Positions 12,801-24,313 of a stretch of DNA of 64,000 nt are shown here, piece by piece. Source of the stretch: Gaeumannomyces sp. JS-464 (taxonomy: Eukaryota > Ascomycota > Sordariomycetes > Magnaporthales > Magnaporthaceae). Under the pieces are notes generated by a model that had not been told where the DNA came from, did no database searches, and worked only from the letters and a program-made list of their open reading frames with translations. A program made the translations under genes and the position numbers. Location of the stretch: NCBI GenBank assembly GCA_002197995.1, contig NGZR01000001.1, positions 15,209,501-15,273,500 of the forward strand. Direction: 5' to 3'. Position 1 is the first letter of the stretch. Each line of letters starts with the position of its first letter.

Positions 12801-15043
12801 TCGTTTACCGGATTATGCAATTACGTGCGAATATTTTGTTATTATGCAAGCGATTTTGCCGAACTTTTAACACGTTTTTTTAAAAAAAAACGCGATTTTT
12901 AAAATAAAACCGAAATAAAAAACGCTTTAAAAAAATGAAAAAGCTGGCTACCGAAACCTTGGTTTTAGCATTTTTTACCCGGAATTCCCGATTTAAATCA
13001 AGGTTAACGCGTTACGCAATATTACGGGAAAAACTATTTAGCAATAATAAAAACGGAATTTAAAAGCCAATAAACTATTTTAGCCATATTCCTAGCTAAA
13101 TAAACGTACCTAATTTAAAATCGAAACTTTTCGCCGTTATCCAAACGTTTAAGCATTTTAAAACCGAATTATAGGGATTAAAAATTACTATCGTTACGGA
13201 TTATTAAACCTTCGTTATTTTATAATTAAATAAAAGCTTAGCGTTCGCTAAATAAAATGGAACGCGTATTTCGCCGATTTTAACTATTAGTTTTAATACC
13301 GCCGAGGTTAAAAAAACGTCGTTATCGACGCATTATTTAAAAAAAAACGGTTAAGTTATTTACGGTTAAAGCTCGAAAAGCAAAAGAGCGTTTATTTACG
13401 CTTGTTCTTTTTAAGCGAGTTTTAAGCCTAGTTTTAAAAATGCCCAAAACTATTTCGGCTTAAATTTAAATAATTATTTTAACGATTTAAAATACTTATA
13501 AAACCGATTTCGCTAAACTTATACGGTTTAAAAACACTTAGTAAAGTTTGGGTTATTAAAACGGCCGATTTGTAATAAACGATAAACGAAAAAATTGCCT
13601 TTTGCACCGCGCTTATTCGTAAAGCCCACGCGCTTTTAATTTTCGCTTATAACGGTTAAAATAAAACTATCCGCCTTTTTAAAAAGAATTATTTTTAAAA
13701 AGTATAAATAAAAACATTTGCTAATATATTAACAATTATTACTAATATTACCGTAATAAATTTAAATATAATAAAATACCTAATTTATTACATTTATTAC
13801 CTATTTTTAAAATTATTTAAAAATAAATAGTTATTAATGGTAAAAATATGCCGAAAAACGACCACGGTTACAATTATATTTAAGTTTTCGTTTATAAATT
13901 TAGCAGGATTAAATGCACGTTTTTAAACTATAAAACCGATACCGTTAAAATTTTCGCGATGCGGTACTACCGGCAATTATACCGTATTTTAAATTGCTTT
14001 TCCGTTTAGCTATTAAATAACGTAAACCTTTTTATTTTTAAATTCCTCGTTACGCTTAACGAATTTACGGGTATAAAGCATTATTACGGTAACGTTTTTT
14101 ATTTTTAAACCTAAAGCGCAGTTAAAATTACTAATGCCGAATTAAATTAACAATTACGGTTTTACGTAAACAAATATTAAAAGCAATGGAACCTGCATTT
14201 TCCCGCTTTCGATTTTGCTTATAACGCCGTATAGCACTCGTTTTTAGGTATGGCCTTTTTAAAAGTCCTGCTAAACTGCGAACCCGGAACCCGCTATTTT
14301 AAAAATTGCTTTTAACCGACGTCGAAAACGAACGATAGCAAAAAGTCCTAAAACTGGTAAATTAAACTAAAACCGTGCCAAATTTGGCGCATAGCAACGC
14401 TTTAACCGCGTAAAAAGCCTAAAAAATCCAAGCTAATAAAAAGCGACGCCCGGTAAACTTTAAAGTCGGCGATTCGATATTCGTCCGGAAAAAGGGTTTT
14501 ATAATTGCAACGTTTATAACCCGTTTAAACTTTTAATACGCCGGTTTATAAAAGGTGTTAAAAAAACGAGGCTATAATTTCGTCCTTAAAGTGCTATTAG
14601 GATATAAAAGCTCGAATTTTTTCCACGCAAATCGATTTCGCAAATTTCCGAATAATCCGCTATCGTAATAGCATTAAAAACCGAAACTTTTAAAAATATT
14701 AACAGCGAGCCAAAATGGGAAATTAATAAGGTATTAGCATTCCGGGTTATTAGCAAAATAAAAAAGCTGTAATACCAAGTTAACTAAAAAGGATACGATT
14801 TTAACGACGAATGGTATTTAGCAAAAAACTTTAAAAACGTTGCCACCGCGTTGGAAATATTCATTTAAAATATCCAAAAGCCGCAAAACCGCTGGTTAAC
14901 CTGCAAAACTGGATTAAAACGGCAGCAAAAAACGTACACCCGGAGGATCGGGATAATGATAACGTGGCAAAACATGCGGGAATAACAAAAAAGAACCAAC
15001 ACAGCACAAATAAAGCCTTGAGCACCGCGTACGCGATACTCGG
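9850..15043 (+). mobile_element. Ty3/gypsy element 2 (chromovirus) internal region, RIP-degraded
   Basis: A complete polyprotein order can be traced on the plus strand despite many stops: gag with a CCHC knuckle (GVCYVCGG..SHLAQNCPEKKK at 10,935-10,990), reverse transcriptase, and RNase H (about 12,700-13,400, with FKTELYGLK-like and DALF.KK remnants). Integrase follows (about 13,600-14,500), then a C-terminal chromodomain (QVN.KGYDFNDEWYLAKNF at about 14,770-14,835). The end of the frame, about 14,870-15,040, is much less mutated. The 5' LTR was not located. No functional product is possible. Confidence 0.75.
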
Positions 15044-15058
15044 GCTTAAAAGGGGGTA
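15044..15058. repeat. Left target-site duplication of LINE copy 2
   Basis: The 15 bases GCTTAAAAGGGGGTA recur without mismatch at 21,259-21,273. The sequence is the polypurine tract of gypsy element 2. The perfect match suggests that this insertion is more recent than the heavy mutation of the host element. Confidence 0.85.
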
Positions 15059-15499
15059 TGAGTGAGTGAGTATATTTAACGTCAGTAAGTCGGGATTTAC
15101 CAGTCCCTGCCTCCCAAGGGGCATATGACGTGCTAGCGCTACCTAAGCTAAACATTAGGCTACATGTTGCTATCCGGCGGCTAGCAGAATTAAACCCGAA
15201 GGCGCACGAAGGTCGGGCCGCGTTCCAGCGCTCCTTGTTAGTGAGCGGGCAATCGGCGGTAGGGCGTATATATATACGCCAGGGCGTTGTAAAGCGCTGC
15301 GGGTGGTAGTAGTGCGTTCGGCCGGCGAGTATGCCGGTAAAAGGGTGGGGCCGGGTTTTAGGCTGGAAGGTCCTCGGGACCCCCAAAGCCCGGCCGGAGG
15401 TGCGGGGGACCAACGAGCCTACTGTTAGTCCTGGTGGTACAAAGGAAAAAGGTAAAAAGTGTAGGAAAACAAGGAAAAGGATGTATGCGGGCTTTTTAA

Positions 15500-18400
15500 G
15501 CCCTGTTATTATCGTCCAGCGATAGTGTAATAATTGGTAGCTTCGGCGAACGAAGCAAAAAGGAAAGGCTTTTGAAGTAGCCGTTTCCAATATCCGGGCC
15601 TGTCGGAAGCCGGGGAGGGGTCCGCTATAGGCCATTTATTTTCTACCGTTTTAGCCAACCTGCAAAATACAAGGTGGGAAAGGGATTTGTTTCTTCCGCA
15701 GCGGCACGGGTTATCGTCTTTGTGCTGGAACTTTCGGTGGTACTAGTCGAAATCCCCGTAACCGGTGCGTGCGGCTATTAGCCGTTGCAGTACCCTCCGG
15801 TGCAGCTGCAACGCTTCGGGCGTATGTTGTGGTGCCGGCGGGAGGCCTATAGCCTTATACCGATCCGGAAAGTTGTCCTTAAACCATGCGTTCCGGGCGT
15901 CCCGGGCCGTTTTCCGGGCTAAAGCCTTTACTCCGGCCACCGTTGGTTTAAAATGTTGGGGTATTGGCAGGGCCGATCCCAACTTTGCTTCGGCGTTTGC
16001 CTTTTCGTTTCCGGGGATTCCCATATGGCCCGGGGACCAGCGTACGTATACCTGGTGTTTATCCATAAGGCAATGGATTTCTTTAAAGCCCTTTATAAAC
16101 TATTAGGGCCGTGCTTAAACAGCCGTTGGCCGCCGAGGTGTTATCGAGGCACAAGTGGAAAGTGCAATTGCGGAAGCTCCAAACGGCTTTACGGAGGCCC
16201 ATCCGGGCCCTTCCGCCTCGCCGTCGAATACTTCCGCGGGATGCGCCAGCCGGCCGTGCCCGGAAAGTTTGCGTTGGCCGGCTTGGTATATTACCCAGCC
16301 GTATCCAACTGCTCCGTTCTTTGCTTTGGACCCGTCGCTATATATTATAACGTCGGTGGGTGGGAGGTGCAAAGCCACGCCGTAAATGCTTTAGCGGCTG
16401 CTTGCTTTTCTTGTATGGCCACCGTAAGCCCCGTATATTTATAAGGGAGGTAGGCCGGGCGGGTGCAAGCCGGAAAAAGTCCGGCCGTCCTTTGCAAAGG
16501 TTGCAAGCCTGCCGGGTAAGCCTGCCCTAGGCCCTCGGGCGTTAAGCCGGCTTGGCCGCTGCGGCCAGGGGGTGTTTTCCGGAACCGTATTTATACGGGC
16601 CGCAAAACGGAGGCGGGCTTGTTCCAAAAGCGCCTGGGCGCTTGGGATGCCGGATTCGTAATGCAATGCGTTTATCGGTGTGGTTTTCCAAGCTGGACCA
16701 CTGCTTAAGGGACGCGGTTAAGGCTTTATCGACCCGATCGATTAAATGGCCTTCGGATAATTTGCTGTTGTGCCGGCTTGTACGGGTGTGGTTTAGTTTT
16801 ACCCCTATACCATACCTCGGCCCCGTATAAAGCCGTAGGGATTATAACCGTTGTAACGGCTTTGTAAACCGAATGTGCCGGTATCCCCCCTATCGAATTC
16901 GTAAGCCTTCGGAGGTGGTTGGCAACGCTTTGGGCTTTTGCAGCCCTGTTTTCCACGTGGGCTTTAAAATTAAGCCTTTGGTCGAAAAGGACCCCTAACC
17001 ACCGTAAAGCTCCTGTAGCTTGTTGTATGGTAAGGCCTCCGCCGTAACCGCTGGGGTTGTGGGATTTCTCCGTTTGGAAAAATGCATAAGCTCGCACTTC
17101 CCCGGGTCGAAAGCAACCTTATTAGCCCTGCCCCAACGTAGGATTTCCGTAACCGTAGCCCCTGCTTTACGGGAGCACTCCTCCGGAGTGCTACCCGTTA
17201 CGCAAATGCCTATATCGTCCGCGTATCCGTACTAATCGCTTTTGCTTTGGGTAGGATTTCGGCCATATAAAGCATAAATAGGACCGGTAACGCCGGTAAC
17301 CCTTGGGGTAGCCCGCAGTCCGGGGAAAAAGGGGGTGCCGTGGCGTCCTCCAAACGCACTTTAACCACCCTGTTTTGCAAAAATATATACCCATCGTACT
17401 AACGTTGGATCCCAGCCTTGGTTTAAAAGCCTTTAAAGAGCCTCCGGCGAAGTACGGCGTCGAAAGCCCCTTGTACATCCATGGTAACGAGGGCGGCCGT
17501 TTTATGCTTTTGGAAGGCCCGTTCCACCTCGTGGGCCACGCATGCCGTTAAATCGATGGCGGCCTTTTTCGGGGTAGCCCCGGCGTGTTGCGGGGCTATA
17601 AGCCCGTGTTGTAATGCGAGGGATGCCATCCGCGAAGCCACCAGCCGCTTTAGCCCTTTCCCTAAGCACGGGAGTAAAGCTATCGGGCGGTAGGATTTTG
17701 GGTCCGTTAAATCCGTTTTATTCGGCTTTTTCAGCATAACCACTTCCGCTGTGCGGAAAGGGGCTGGGTTGCCCGGCCTAAGGCAAGCCTCGAAAAGGCC
17801 CTAACGTATTCCCCTATTGCCGGCCACGCCGTGTAAGTAGCTTAACCGTTAGGGAATCGACGCCCGGGGCCGTGTTTGCCGTGCCAACGGTGCACTTCCG
17901 GCATTCCTTTAAAAGGACGTGGGGGTCCCACGGGAGTTGTGCGGTTTTGGGTAGCCCTTTGCTGTAACGGGTCCTTAAGTCGTCCTCCGCCGTAAACCTA
18001 CGGAGGATTTGCGGCCTAATGCTTCCGCTTTATCCCTGGGGCTATTATAACCTCCCCGTTAATATTTAACGGGGGAAGCCGTATAGCGGGTGTAAGTTTA
18101 TGCCACTTTACAGCACGGTATAGCGCTTTCGGGGAATCCATTTCTCCAGCACGCTGGCCCAATGCTGTTTTTTAGCCGTCCGAACCGTTGCTTTTAAAGC
18201 ACGGGCTTCGGCCGTAAAAGGCCCGCCGTTTCCCATAGCTTTTGCAAGGTCCCGTTGGGCGTTGGCGCACTTTTCGTTCCACCAGGGTTGGCCTTTTCTT
18301 TTAGCTTTAGGCCCCCGGCCGAAAGCTATTAACGCATTTTTAATAAGTTTGTTAATGCTTCGGCCGCTTTATCCAGGTGTTCCGCAGTGCCTGGGTTTGT

Positions 18401-19230
18401 AAATGGTGGCAAGTTGCCGGCCCCCGTTGCTACCGCGTTTGCGAAAAACGGTAGTTTATCGTTGGTAGCGTAATACGCCGGCAGTCCGGAACGAAGTTAT
18501 TGCGGTTAGGAATTTCGATCCGTATCGAGCGGTGGTCCGAATCGGTTGCTAGCGAAGGGTCGATTTCCGCTGTTGCTAAAGGGCGTTGGAAAAGGTAAAA
18601 TCCAAAACGCCCCCGTCGTTATGCGTAGGTTGGCCTGGGTCGGTAAGTAGGAGGAGGTTATAAGTATTAGCCCATTGGGCTATATCCTGGCCCCTATTCC
18701 TATTACCCTTAACCGGATCCCACGCCGGGACCCTGCGTTAAAGTTCCAGCTATAATGCATTTTGCCGTTGGGCGCCACGTAGTAAAAGGTCCAACGAGGG
18801 TTCCGAAGGGTCCCCTAAAGGCCTATATACGTTAACGAAGGTGCACCTGGCGACGGTAAGCCAAAGGATGTCCCGGGTGTTGCCTGCCGGCCGGTCCGCT
18901 ACGGGCCGAAGCCCCGGGTCCTTCCGTACGTAAGTTATTACCCGAGGCCTGGTTTGGTGGTCGTGCCAGCTATTTACCGGAGTAAATAGCTCGTACGACG
19001 GGTGGGTGCAAAGCATAAGCTTCCCTTTCCACGCGCTAGGGGCTCCTGCATTAGCACCACGTCGATATTTTGGCTCCAAAATAGTTGGAGTAAAGTAGCC
19101 CCCGCTCCCAGCTACGTCGAACGTTCGCTTGGGCGGCGGTTAAAGCACGGCGTTCGGGGCGAAGCCCCGGGCGCCGGGCCTATTGCCATGCGTTTGTTGT
19201 ATCCGGTTGGCTGCTGGCATACGTAAAAGC
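15500..19230 (-). pseudogene. LINE copy 2 ORF2: endonuclease, reverse transcriptase and RNase H
   Basis: Domains from the N-terminus: an APE-type endonuclease segment (about 19,080-18,500; HPSYELFTPVNSWHD and VNVYRPLGDPSEPSLDLL), reverse transcriptase (about 17,745-16,730; SYRPIALLPCLGKG, LVTMDVQGAFD, then the palm and thumb regions), and RNase H (about 16,380-15,980; VIIYSDGSKAKNGAVGYGWV and VRWSPGHMGIPGNEKAN). A C-terminal Cys/His-type motif follows near 15,700. It would copy element RNA at a nicked target. Several stops and frameshifts separate the pieces, so this copy is not expected to be active. Confidence 0.8.
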
Positions 19231-19269
19231 GGCGTTGGTGTATTGGGGGCTTTGGCCCTAAGGTTGTTG

Positions 19270-21118
19270 GCCGGCGGTACCGTCGGTTTCCTCCAAAGGG
19301 TTTCCGGTTATTTCGATAGCCCTTTCGGGCTCGGGGAGGTCCAGTTCCATATCCGCCAGTACTTCGTATTGGTTGTTAAAACTAACCCTAAGCCTTTTGG
19401 CAGGGTGCCTTCCTTGCCGGCCGTACGGGCCGCGCCCTCGGGGGCCAGCGGATTTGCCGGGCTTACCTCGGCAGCGTCGGCGGTGGCAGCAGCGGCAGGA
19501 ACGGCGGCGGCGGCGGGGGTAACGGAAGCAGCGGCGTTACCGGTACCGGCCGCGGGATTGGCATTAGCGGTAACGGTTACAACGGAATTGTCCGTAGTAA
19601 CCGCGGTTGCAGGAAGGGCGTTGGCGGTGGCGGCCGCGGCGGCCGCGGCGGTGGCGGCGGCAGCGGCGGCTTCCACCTCTTTTACCGCCGCCCGGTAGGC
19701 TTGTGCCCCTAATTTCCTAACCGCGCCTTTTTCCCCACGGGTTAAATGCTTTAGCACTCCGTTTACCCGTACAGGCTTTATAGGGCAGTTCGGGTGGTCG
19801 GCTGGGTACGGGCCCGAACAGTTTGCGCATTGCGGAAGGGCCGTGCACGGCGATGCGTGCCGGCCGTCGTTCACTTTCCCGCACCGGAGGCACCTATCGG
19901 CCCGGGCACAGTTGCGAGCCACGTGAAAGCCGTGGCAGCCGGGGGTATGTTGCGTAACCGGCGGGTGTCGTTGTACGCGGCGTGAAAAAACGTAATCCCC
20001 CAAAGCCTAAACCCGGTTACGCGCGTGTAAAAGGATATAATCCATATATACGCCCTTGGTAATTAGCGCCGGCCCGGAGGCTTAACGCTTACTGGCTTTA
20101 GCCCTGTTTGGGCTTCGACTTCCTCCCGGACCAGCTTTTCCGATACCGGGACGCTTTGTCCGAGGCCGTTCGTTAAGGACGTGGGGCATCCGGAAATCAC
20201 GTAGTTAAACCAGATTTCGGGCTTTTCGATCCTTTCGGCGTTATATAAACGGCCTAATTCGGATCGATGCTGCAAAAGCCGGCTTTGGATATCCGCCGTT
20301 TTTGCTTTTAGCACGAACCCAGTAGGGGTTCGATAAGCTTCCGGGACGTCGGCTGTCGTAAACGGCAGGTCCCTGCTATCGGCAAGGGCTTTGCGAATAC
20401 TAAAGCCCGTTTGTTGGTTGGCCCAAGCCTGTTTTTCCTCCGGGATTTTAACAAAAACCCGGAAATCGGCTTTGGGCCGGGCGGGAGGGCGGGGCTCCCG
20501 GGGTGCACGGTTTTTTAAAGCCTGTGCGGGTTGCTGGGGCTGCTGGAGCCCTGTTCGGGCCGCCGCCGCGTAAGTGGTCGGGGGCGGGCGTTGCGGGTTA
20601 GGCGCGTAAGGTTCCGGGGCCCCGTAGGGGTTTCTTTCCCTTTGGGCCGGCGTTGGCAGGCCGAAAAGGGCTTGTTTGGCGTATTCGATAAAACAATCCT
20701 TCCAGCCGTTGGCTTCGGGGATTGCCTCCAGTGGGAGGGAAGCGATGCCGGCGTCGATAAAGCGGGCGAGGGTTGTGCAAATTAAAGCCGTTTGCTGTTG
20801 CTTGCGGCTGTAACTCGCAACAATTTCCTCCGCGGCCGCCGCAGCCGACCCGAGGGGTGGGCGCGTAGGCCGGGGGTGGGAAGGGAGGGGAAAAGAAAGG
20901 AAAGGGGCACCTGTGCCGGTGCTGCCGTCGTGGGTGCCTTCCTGGCCCTGAACGGGCCCTGTTGGGTGTTGCGAATTCCGCAACGGGGACGGCGTGGTCG
21001 GGTGCGCTGACGCGCGGGGGGGCCCGGGTGGCAGCGACGCGTTCCTCCGGGCCGTTGGGCCGACGAGGAGGGCGCGCGCCACCCTATTGGCCGAAGGGGG
21101 GGCTGTTGGCAACGGCAT
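19270..21118 (-). pseudogene. LINE copy 2 ORF1: gag-like RNA-binding protein with CCHC knuckles
   Basis: The first part (21,118-20,063) is open for 351 residues. It begins Pro/Ala-rich and contains a central segment (FRVFVKIPEEKQAWANQQTG and following) typical of Tad-type ORF1 proteins. The second part (20,003-19,308) carries three cysteine knuckles (CHGFHVARNC, CLRCGKVNDGRHASPC, CANCSGPYPADHPNC) and then a long Ala-rich tract. A frameshift near 20,003-20,063 splits them, and the natural C-terminus appears to lie in another frame, ending near 19,270. Role known from the family: nucleocapsid-like RNA binding. Confidence 0.75.
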
Positions 21119-21258
21119 GTTGCCGTCGCCAGCGCCGTTGGCGGGCGTGGTTATTGGTGTTGGGTCGCTAATTGGCGGGTGTTAAGGATTTGTATGCAAT
21201 TTGGCAGTGTGCACTAACAGCGCAATGCCAAGAATTGGTGAATTCGAGAAAAGGGAAT

Positions 21259-21273
21259 GCTTAAAAGGGGGTA
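21259..21273. repeat. Right target-site duplication of LINE copy 2
   Basis: GCTTAAAAGGGGGTA, identical to 15,044-15,058. It abuts the TGTGAC start of the LTR at 21,275, so it marks the original polypurine tract to 3' LTR junction. Confidence 0.85.
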
Positions 21274-21274
21274 G

Positions 21275-21486
21275 TGTGACGGCCCAGGGCAGTTCACCGC
21301 ACGCCGCAGGCATTTACGTGAGCACGCGCCGCGGAATAGCCCGTGCGACAAGACGCCGCACGCTTTTTCTACCGCATCGCGCCTTCGCGCGCCGCGCCTC
21401 TCTTCCTTTTCCTTCCCATAGAAGAGTCTTTCGTCCATAGCATCAATTGAACCTGGCTGCGAAGCCTACTCGCCCTGATCGTGACA
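21275..21486 (+). mobile_element. Probable 3' LTR of gypsy element 2
   Basis: Starts TGTGACGG directly after the polypurine tract. A plausible end is ..CGTGACA at 21,486, giving about 210 bp, a size seen in fungal gypsy LTRs. The end is inferred and could lie further right (a second CA-ending candidate is near 21,564). Unlike the internal region it is GC-rich and shows no RIP. The partner LTR was not found. Confidence 0.5.
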
Positions 21487-21825
21487 ACCCTCTCCGCATT
21501 GCACGCCATACGTAGCTGCGTACCTAAATAACGGCTCAACCCGATGTACCGACTGGGCCCCATGTTAAAAACCGCCCAATCAGGGCCATTTTAATAAAAA
21601 AAACATCCCTGCTCCAAAAAATACATCTGCACCGCCAGCGTATGGAGGAGGGCAACGACCCCAACTTAAAAACCCGCACCAAAGGCAATCGGCCCCGATC
21701 GAGATCGCGGCCGGCCGGCTTTTTGAAGCCCAACGCACTGCAATCCGGCTACCGATCTGGCTATTTTTTGGCGGTGATCCCCTTAATAAACGAAGGAGAA
21801 CACGTGCTAACAATTAGCGTCTTCA
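21487..21825. other. Spacer between LTR and Tc1-like element
   Basis: No gene seen. It presumably includes the 5' flank and the left terminal inverted repeat of the Tc1-like transposon, but I could not pair an inverted repeat with the right side. Confidence 0.4.
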
Positions 21826-22855
21826 ATGGCAGGCAAACACCTTACTGAAGCGGACAGAATCCGTGTTCGCGTGCTTTATTTTGATGCCCGTAACTCCCAG
21901 CGAGAGATCGCCAAAATCACGGGTTTTGGCCGCCACCAAGTCTGTTAAGCGATCTGCTGCCAGTCGCCTGCCTTCCGGCCGGGCCGCCCTCCCTCCTCAA
22001 CAACGAGCAAACAACGGAGCTTATCGAATTCGTCCTGCGAGCAAGAAGAACCGCAGGATGGCCTTCCTTCAACTCTCTCTCGCGCTTTTTGGCGCTATTT
22101 TCGGTGTTTTTGCCATCCGCTCAACCCTCTACCGGTTCGGCTACAAAAGGTACGTGGCGCTCCGCAAGCCGCCTATTAGCGAGAAAAACCGTCGAGCGAG
22201 CCTTGCCTTTGCCCTTGAGCACCTCGATTGGACCTCCGACGATCGGGCCCAGGTCCTTTGGTCCGACGAAACGTGGGTGACAGGAGGGTGCCACCGCAAA
22301 CAACGCGTGACCCGGAGGGCCGACGAGGCCCTTGATCCGACTGTATCGTCAGCAAGCACCAACGGAAAAGAAGCTTGGATGTTCTGGGGTTGTTTCTCCA
22401 GCTTGACAGGTAAGGGGATCGGTCTTCATTGGGAAAAGGAATGGGGCTCGATCAACAACGAGTCCTATCGTCAGCGGATCGTCCCTTTGGTTAAAGGGAC
22501 CTGCAAGTTGGCAAAACGAGATGGGAATACCTTACTTTTCATGCAGGACAACGCACCGAAGCCACGCCGCCAAAGAAACTCTCAAGGACCTATTCGAACG
22601 AGGGATCAGAGTTATCAGATGGCCTCCCTTCAGCCCGCGACCTCAACCCGATCGAAAACGTTTGGAACTGGATGAAAAAACTGGCTTGAGGAGAACTTCG
22701 GTGGAAATGACAACCCTTCTTATAACGTTCTCCGGGAACGGGTTCTGGCGGCCTGAGAGGCCGTGCCAGAGGCTTTTTTAAAGGCCCAGTTGGATACCAT
22801 GCACCAGAGGATGCAGGACGTTGTTAACGCCAACGGATTGCACACGAGGTGGTAA
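21826..22855 (+). pseudogene. Tc1/mariner-type transposase, frameshifted
   Basis: Starts at ATG 21,826 with a helix-turn-helix region (SQREIAKITGFGRHQV) and, after a TAA and frame changes, runs through FGYKRYVALRKPPISEKN, the first catalytic Asp in VLWSDETWV, WMFWGCFSS, the second Asp in LFMQDNAP, and a third acidic residue in DLNPIENVWNWMK, ending at the TAA at 22,853-22,855. At least three frame changes are needed (near 21,945, 22,090 and 22,560-22,640), so it is dead. Composition is GC-rich and not RIP-like, so it probably stayed at low copy number or arrived late. Terminal inverted repeats were not identified. Confidence 0.8.
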
Positions 22856-24176
22856 AAAAAGAGGTGGGAAATAGCTTCAAAACGAGACTGACAGCATCAA
22901 AATTGAGGTAATAGGATCAAATTGCAATTGGAGGGTCGGTGAGCTCAAAAGTACTGCTTTTCCCCGTCAGATTGATCAAAGGGGCTGGTTCAGGGTCTGT
23001 TGCACTTCGGAGGTATCATTCTTAGCCTAACAAATTGACGGCTTTTTGATTGGCCCTTGAATCTCCACAGGCAATCAGCCAGGGTCCCTGTTGTTGTCAG
23101 AGTGACCTATCCCTGGGCCGGAACTTACCCATTTCACCTACGTAAGGCTGGGCCGTGCTTACAGGGATCTGCGCTAGTGATTCCATGCGGGGAAACACCG
23201 CACCAGCAGTACAGACACTTCCCGAGTCGGCAGGGTGCCTTCAGAGCGAGCAACATATCGGACGCCCTTCTAACTTGGCAAAATCAAGCCAGCAATCAAC
23301 AAAAGCGACCGATGCGCCTCCATCCGAAAGACGCTCCCAACCCAGTTTATCCACCATGTGAGAGGATTCTGGTTTGTCGGTTTGGTGCGTGGAATTACCG
23401 GCAGTTTCGGAGAGGATGGGGCGTCGAGATAGTGCCTCCTGAACGGTCCAGGCTACTCGAAGTCCTCGCTTGAGTTTTGGTTGTGGTGGGCGGCGAGGGG
23501 GACCTCTCTGCTCTCCTGTTCCCCAGCCACGCACCACCCCCGCGAGCTCTACATAGGTGGCAGCGGGACGGCTCGATTGAATACCGTGTGCTCATCGTGA
23601 AATCGTGGTTTGTGTGCAAGACGGCGTTCATGGAGCCGGGCGACGACGGCTCGGGGGCGGAGCGTCATCGTCGATGGGCTCGAATCCATTCGCTGCGCCG
23701 CGACGGAGCGTTGCCGAGGCCCCTCGCCCTCTCGGGACCGCCTTCCGCTCGCAGCAGCACTGCTGGCCGGGGCCGCCGCGGATCGCTTCTTCCCACTTGT
23801 TGATCGGCGTAGTCCAAAGTCATTGCAACCGATTACAGCGATCAAAGAGACGATCAAACGACAGGAAAAAGCTAGGTATATGAACGGACGCTCCGGTCGG
23901 CCATTACAATAATCCATCTTCACCTCTTAACTCGCAGAGTCTGCCTTGTGATCACTTTCCCTCTTCATCTCCACCGTAGATCCCCATGTCCTGTGCGCCG
24001 GGTATCGCTCCCGGGCCGTAAGCCCAAGCTGCATGGCGGTTGGTCGCTGGGATATTAACTGCCGTAAACTTCTTGTGATTCGCTGGCCCTACGGTCAAAG
24101 CCGAAGTCCGTCGACGACGAAAGGGCTCAGGATTCAGTGTGTCAAGTCAGTCATGAAAGCCCATCGTCCACTCCGT
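22856..24176. other. No gene recognised
   Basis: Several open frames overlap on both strands (for example 23,057-23,473 and 23,549-23,923), but none shows a recognisable domain, consistent splice sites or a family-like composition. Probably non-coding, including the right flank of the Tc1-like element and the promoter of the secreted-protein gene. Confidence 0.4.
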
Positions 24177-24184
24177 ATATAAAG
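24177..24184 (+). promoter_or_regulatory. TATA box of secreted-protein gene
   Basis: TATATAAA lies 137 bp upstream of the ATG at 24,314, within the distance usual for a fungal core promoter. Confidence 0.5.
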
Positions 24185-24313
24185 GCATGTCCGTCCCTTT
24201 CGCACAGGCATCTTCTCTTTCCCATTTGCAACCCAGTGCGCCCGCAGGACTCGACTCTGACATACCCAGGCCACTTCAGAGACTTCTACAACCACTTTGA
24301 AACTCCAACCAGG

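Larger units (their letters stand above)
15059..21258 (-). mobile_element. Tad1-like non-LTR retrotransposon (LINE), copy 2
   Basis: Minus-strand LINE of 6.2 kb bounded by a perfect 15-bp target-site duplication. The 5' end lies at about 21,248-21,258. The 3' end is a short TGAG/ACTC tandem repeat (15,059-15,070), preceded on the element strand by a non-coding 3' region. It carries ORF1 (gag-like, CCHC) and ORF2 (endonuclease, RT, RNase H, terminal Cys/His motif), the usual content of the fungal Tad1 clade. Frames are longer than in copy 1 but are still broken in several places, so it is probably inactive. Confidence 0.88.

Noticed and set aside
23057..23923. Genes in the 23-24 kb region
   Set aside because: Overlapping frames on both strands without domains, splice signals or consistent start context.
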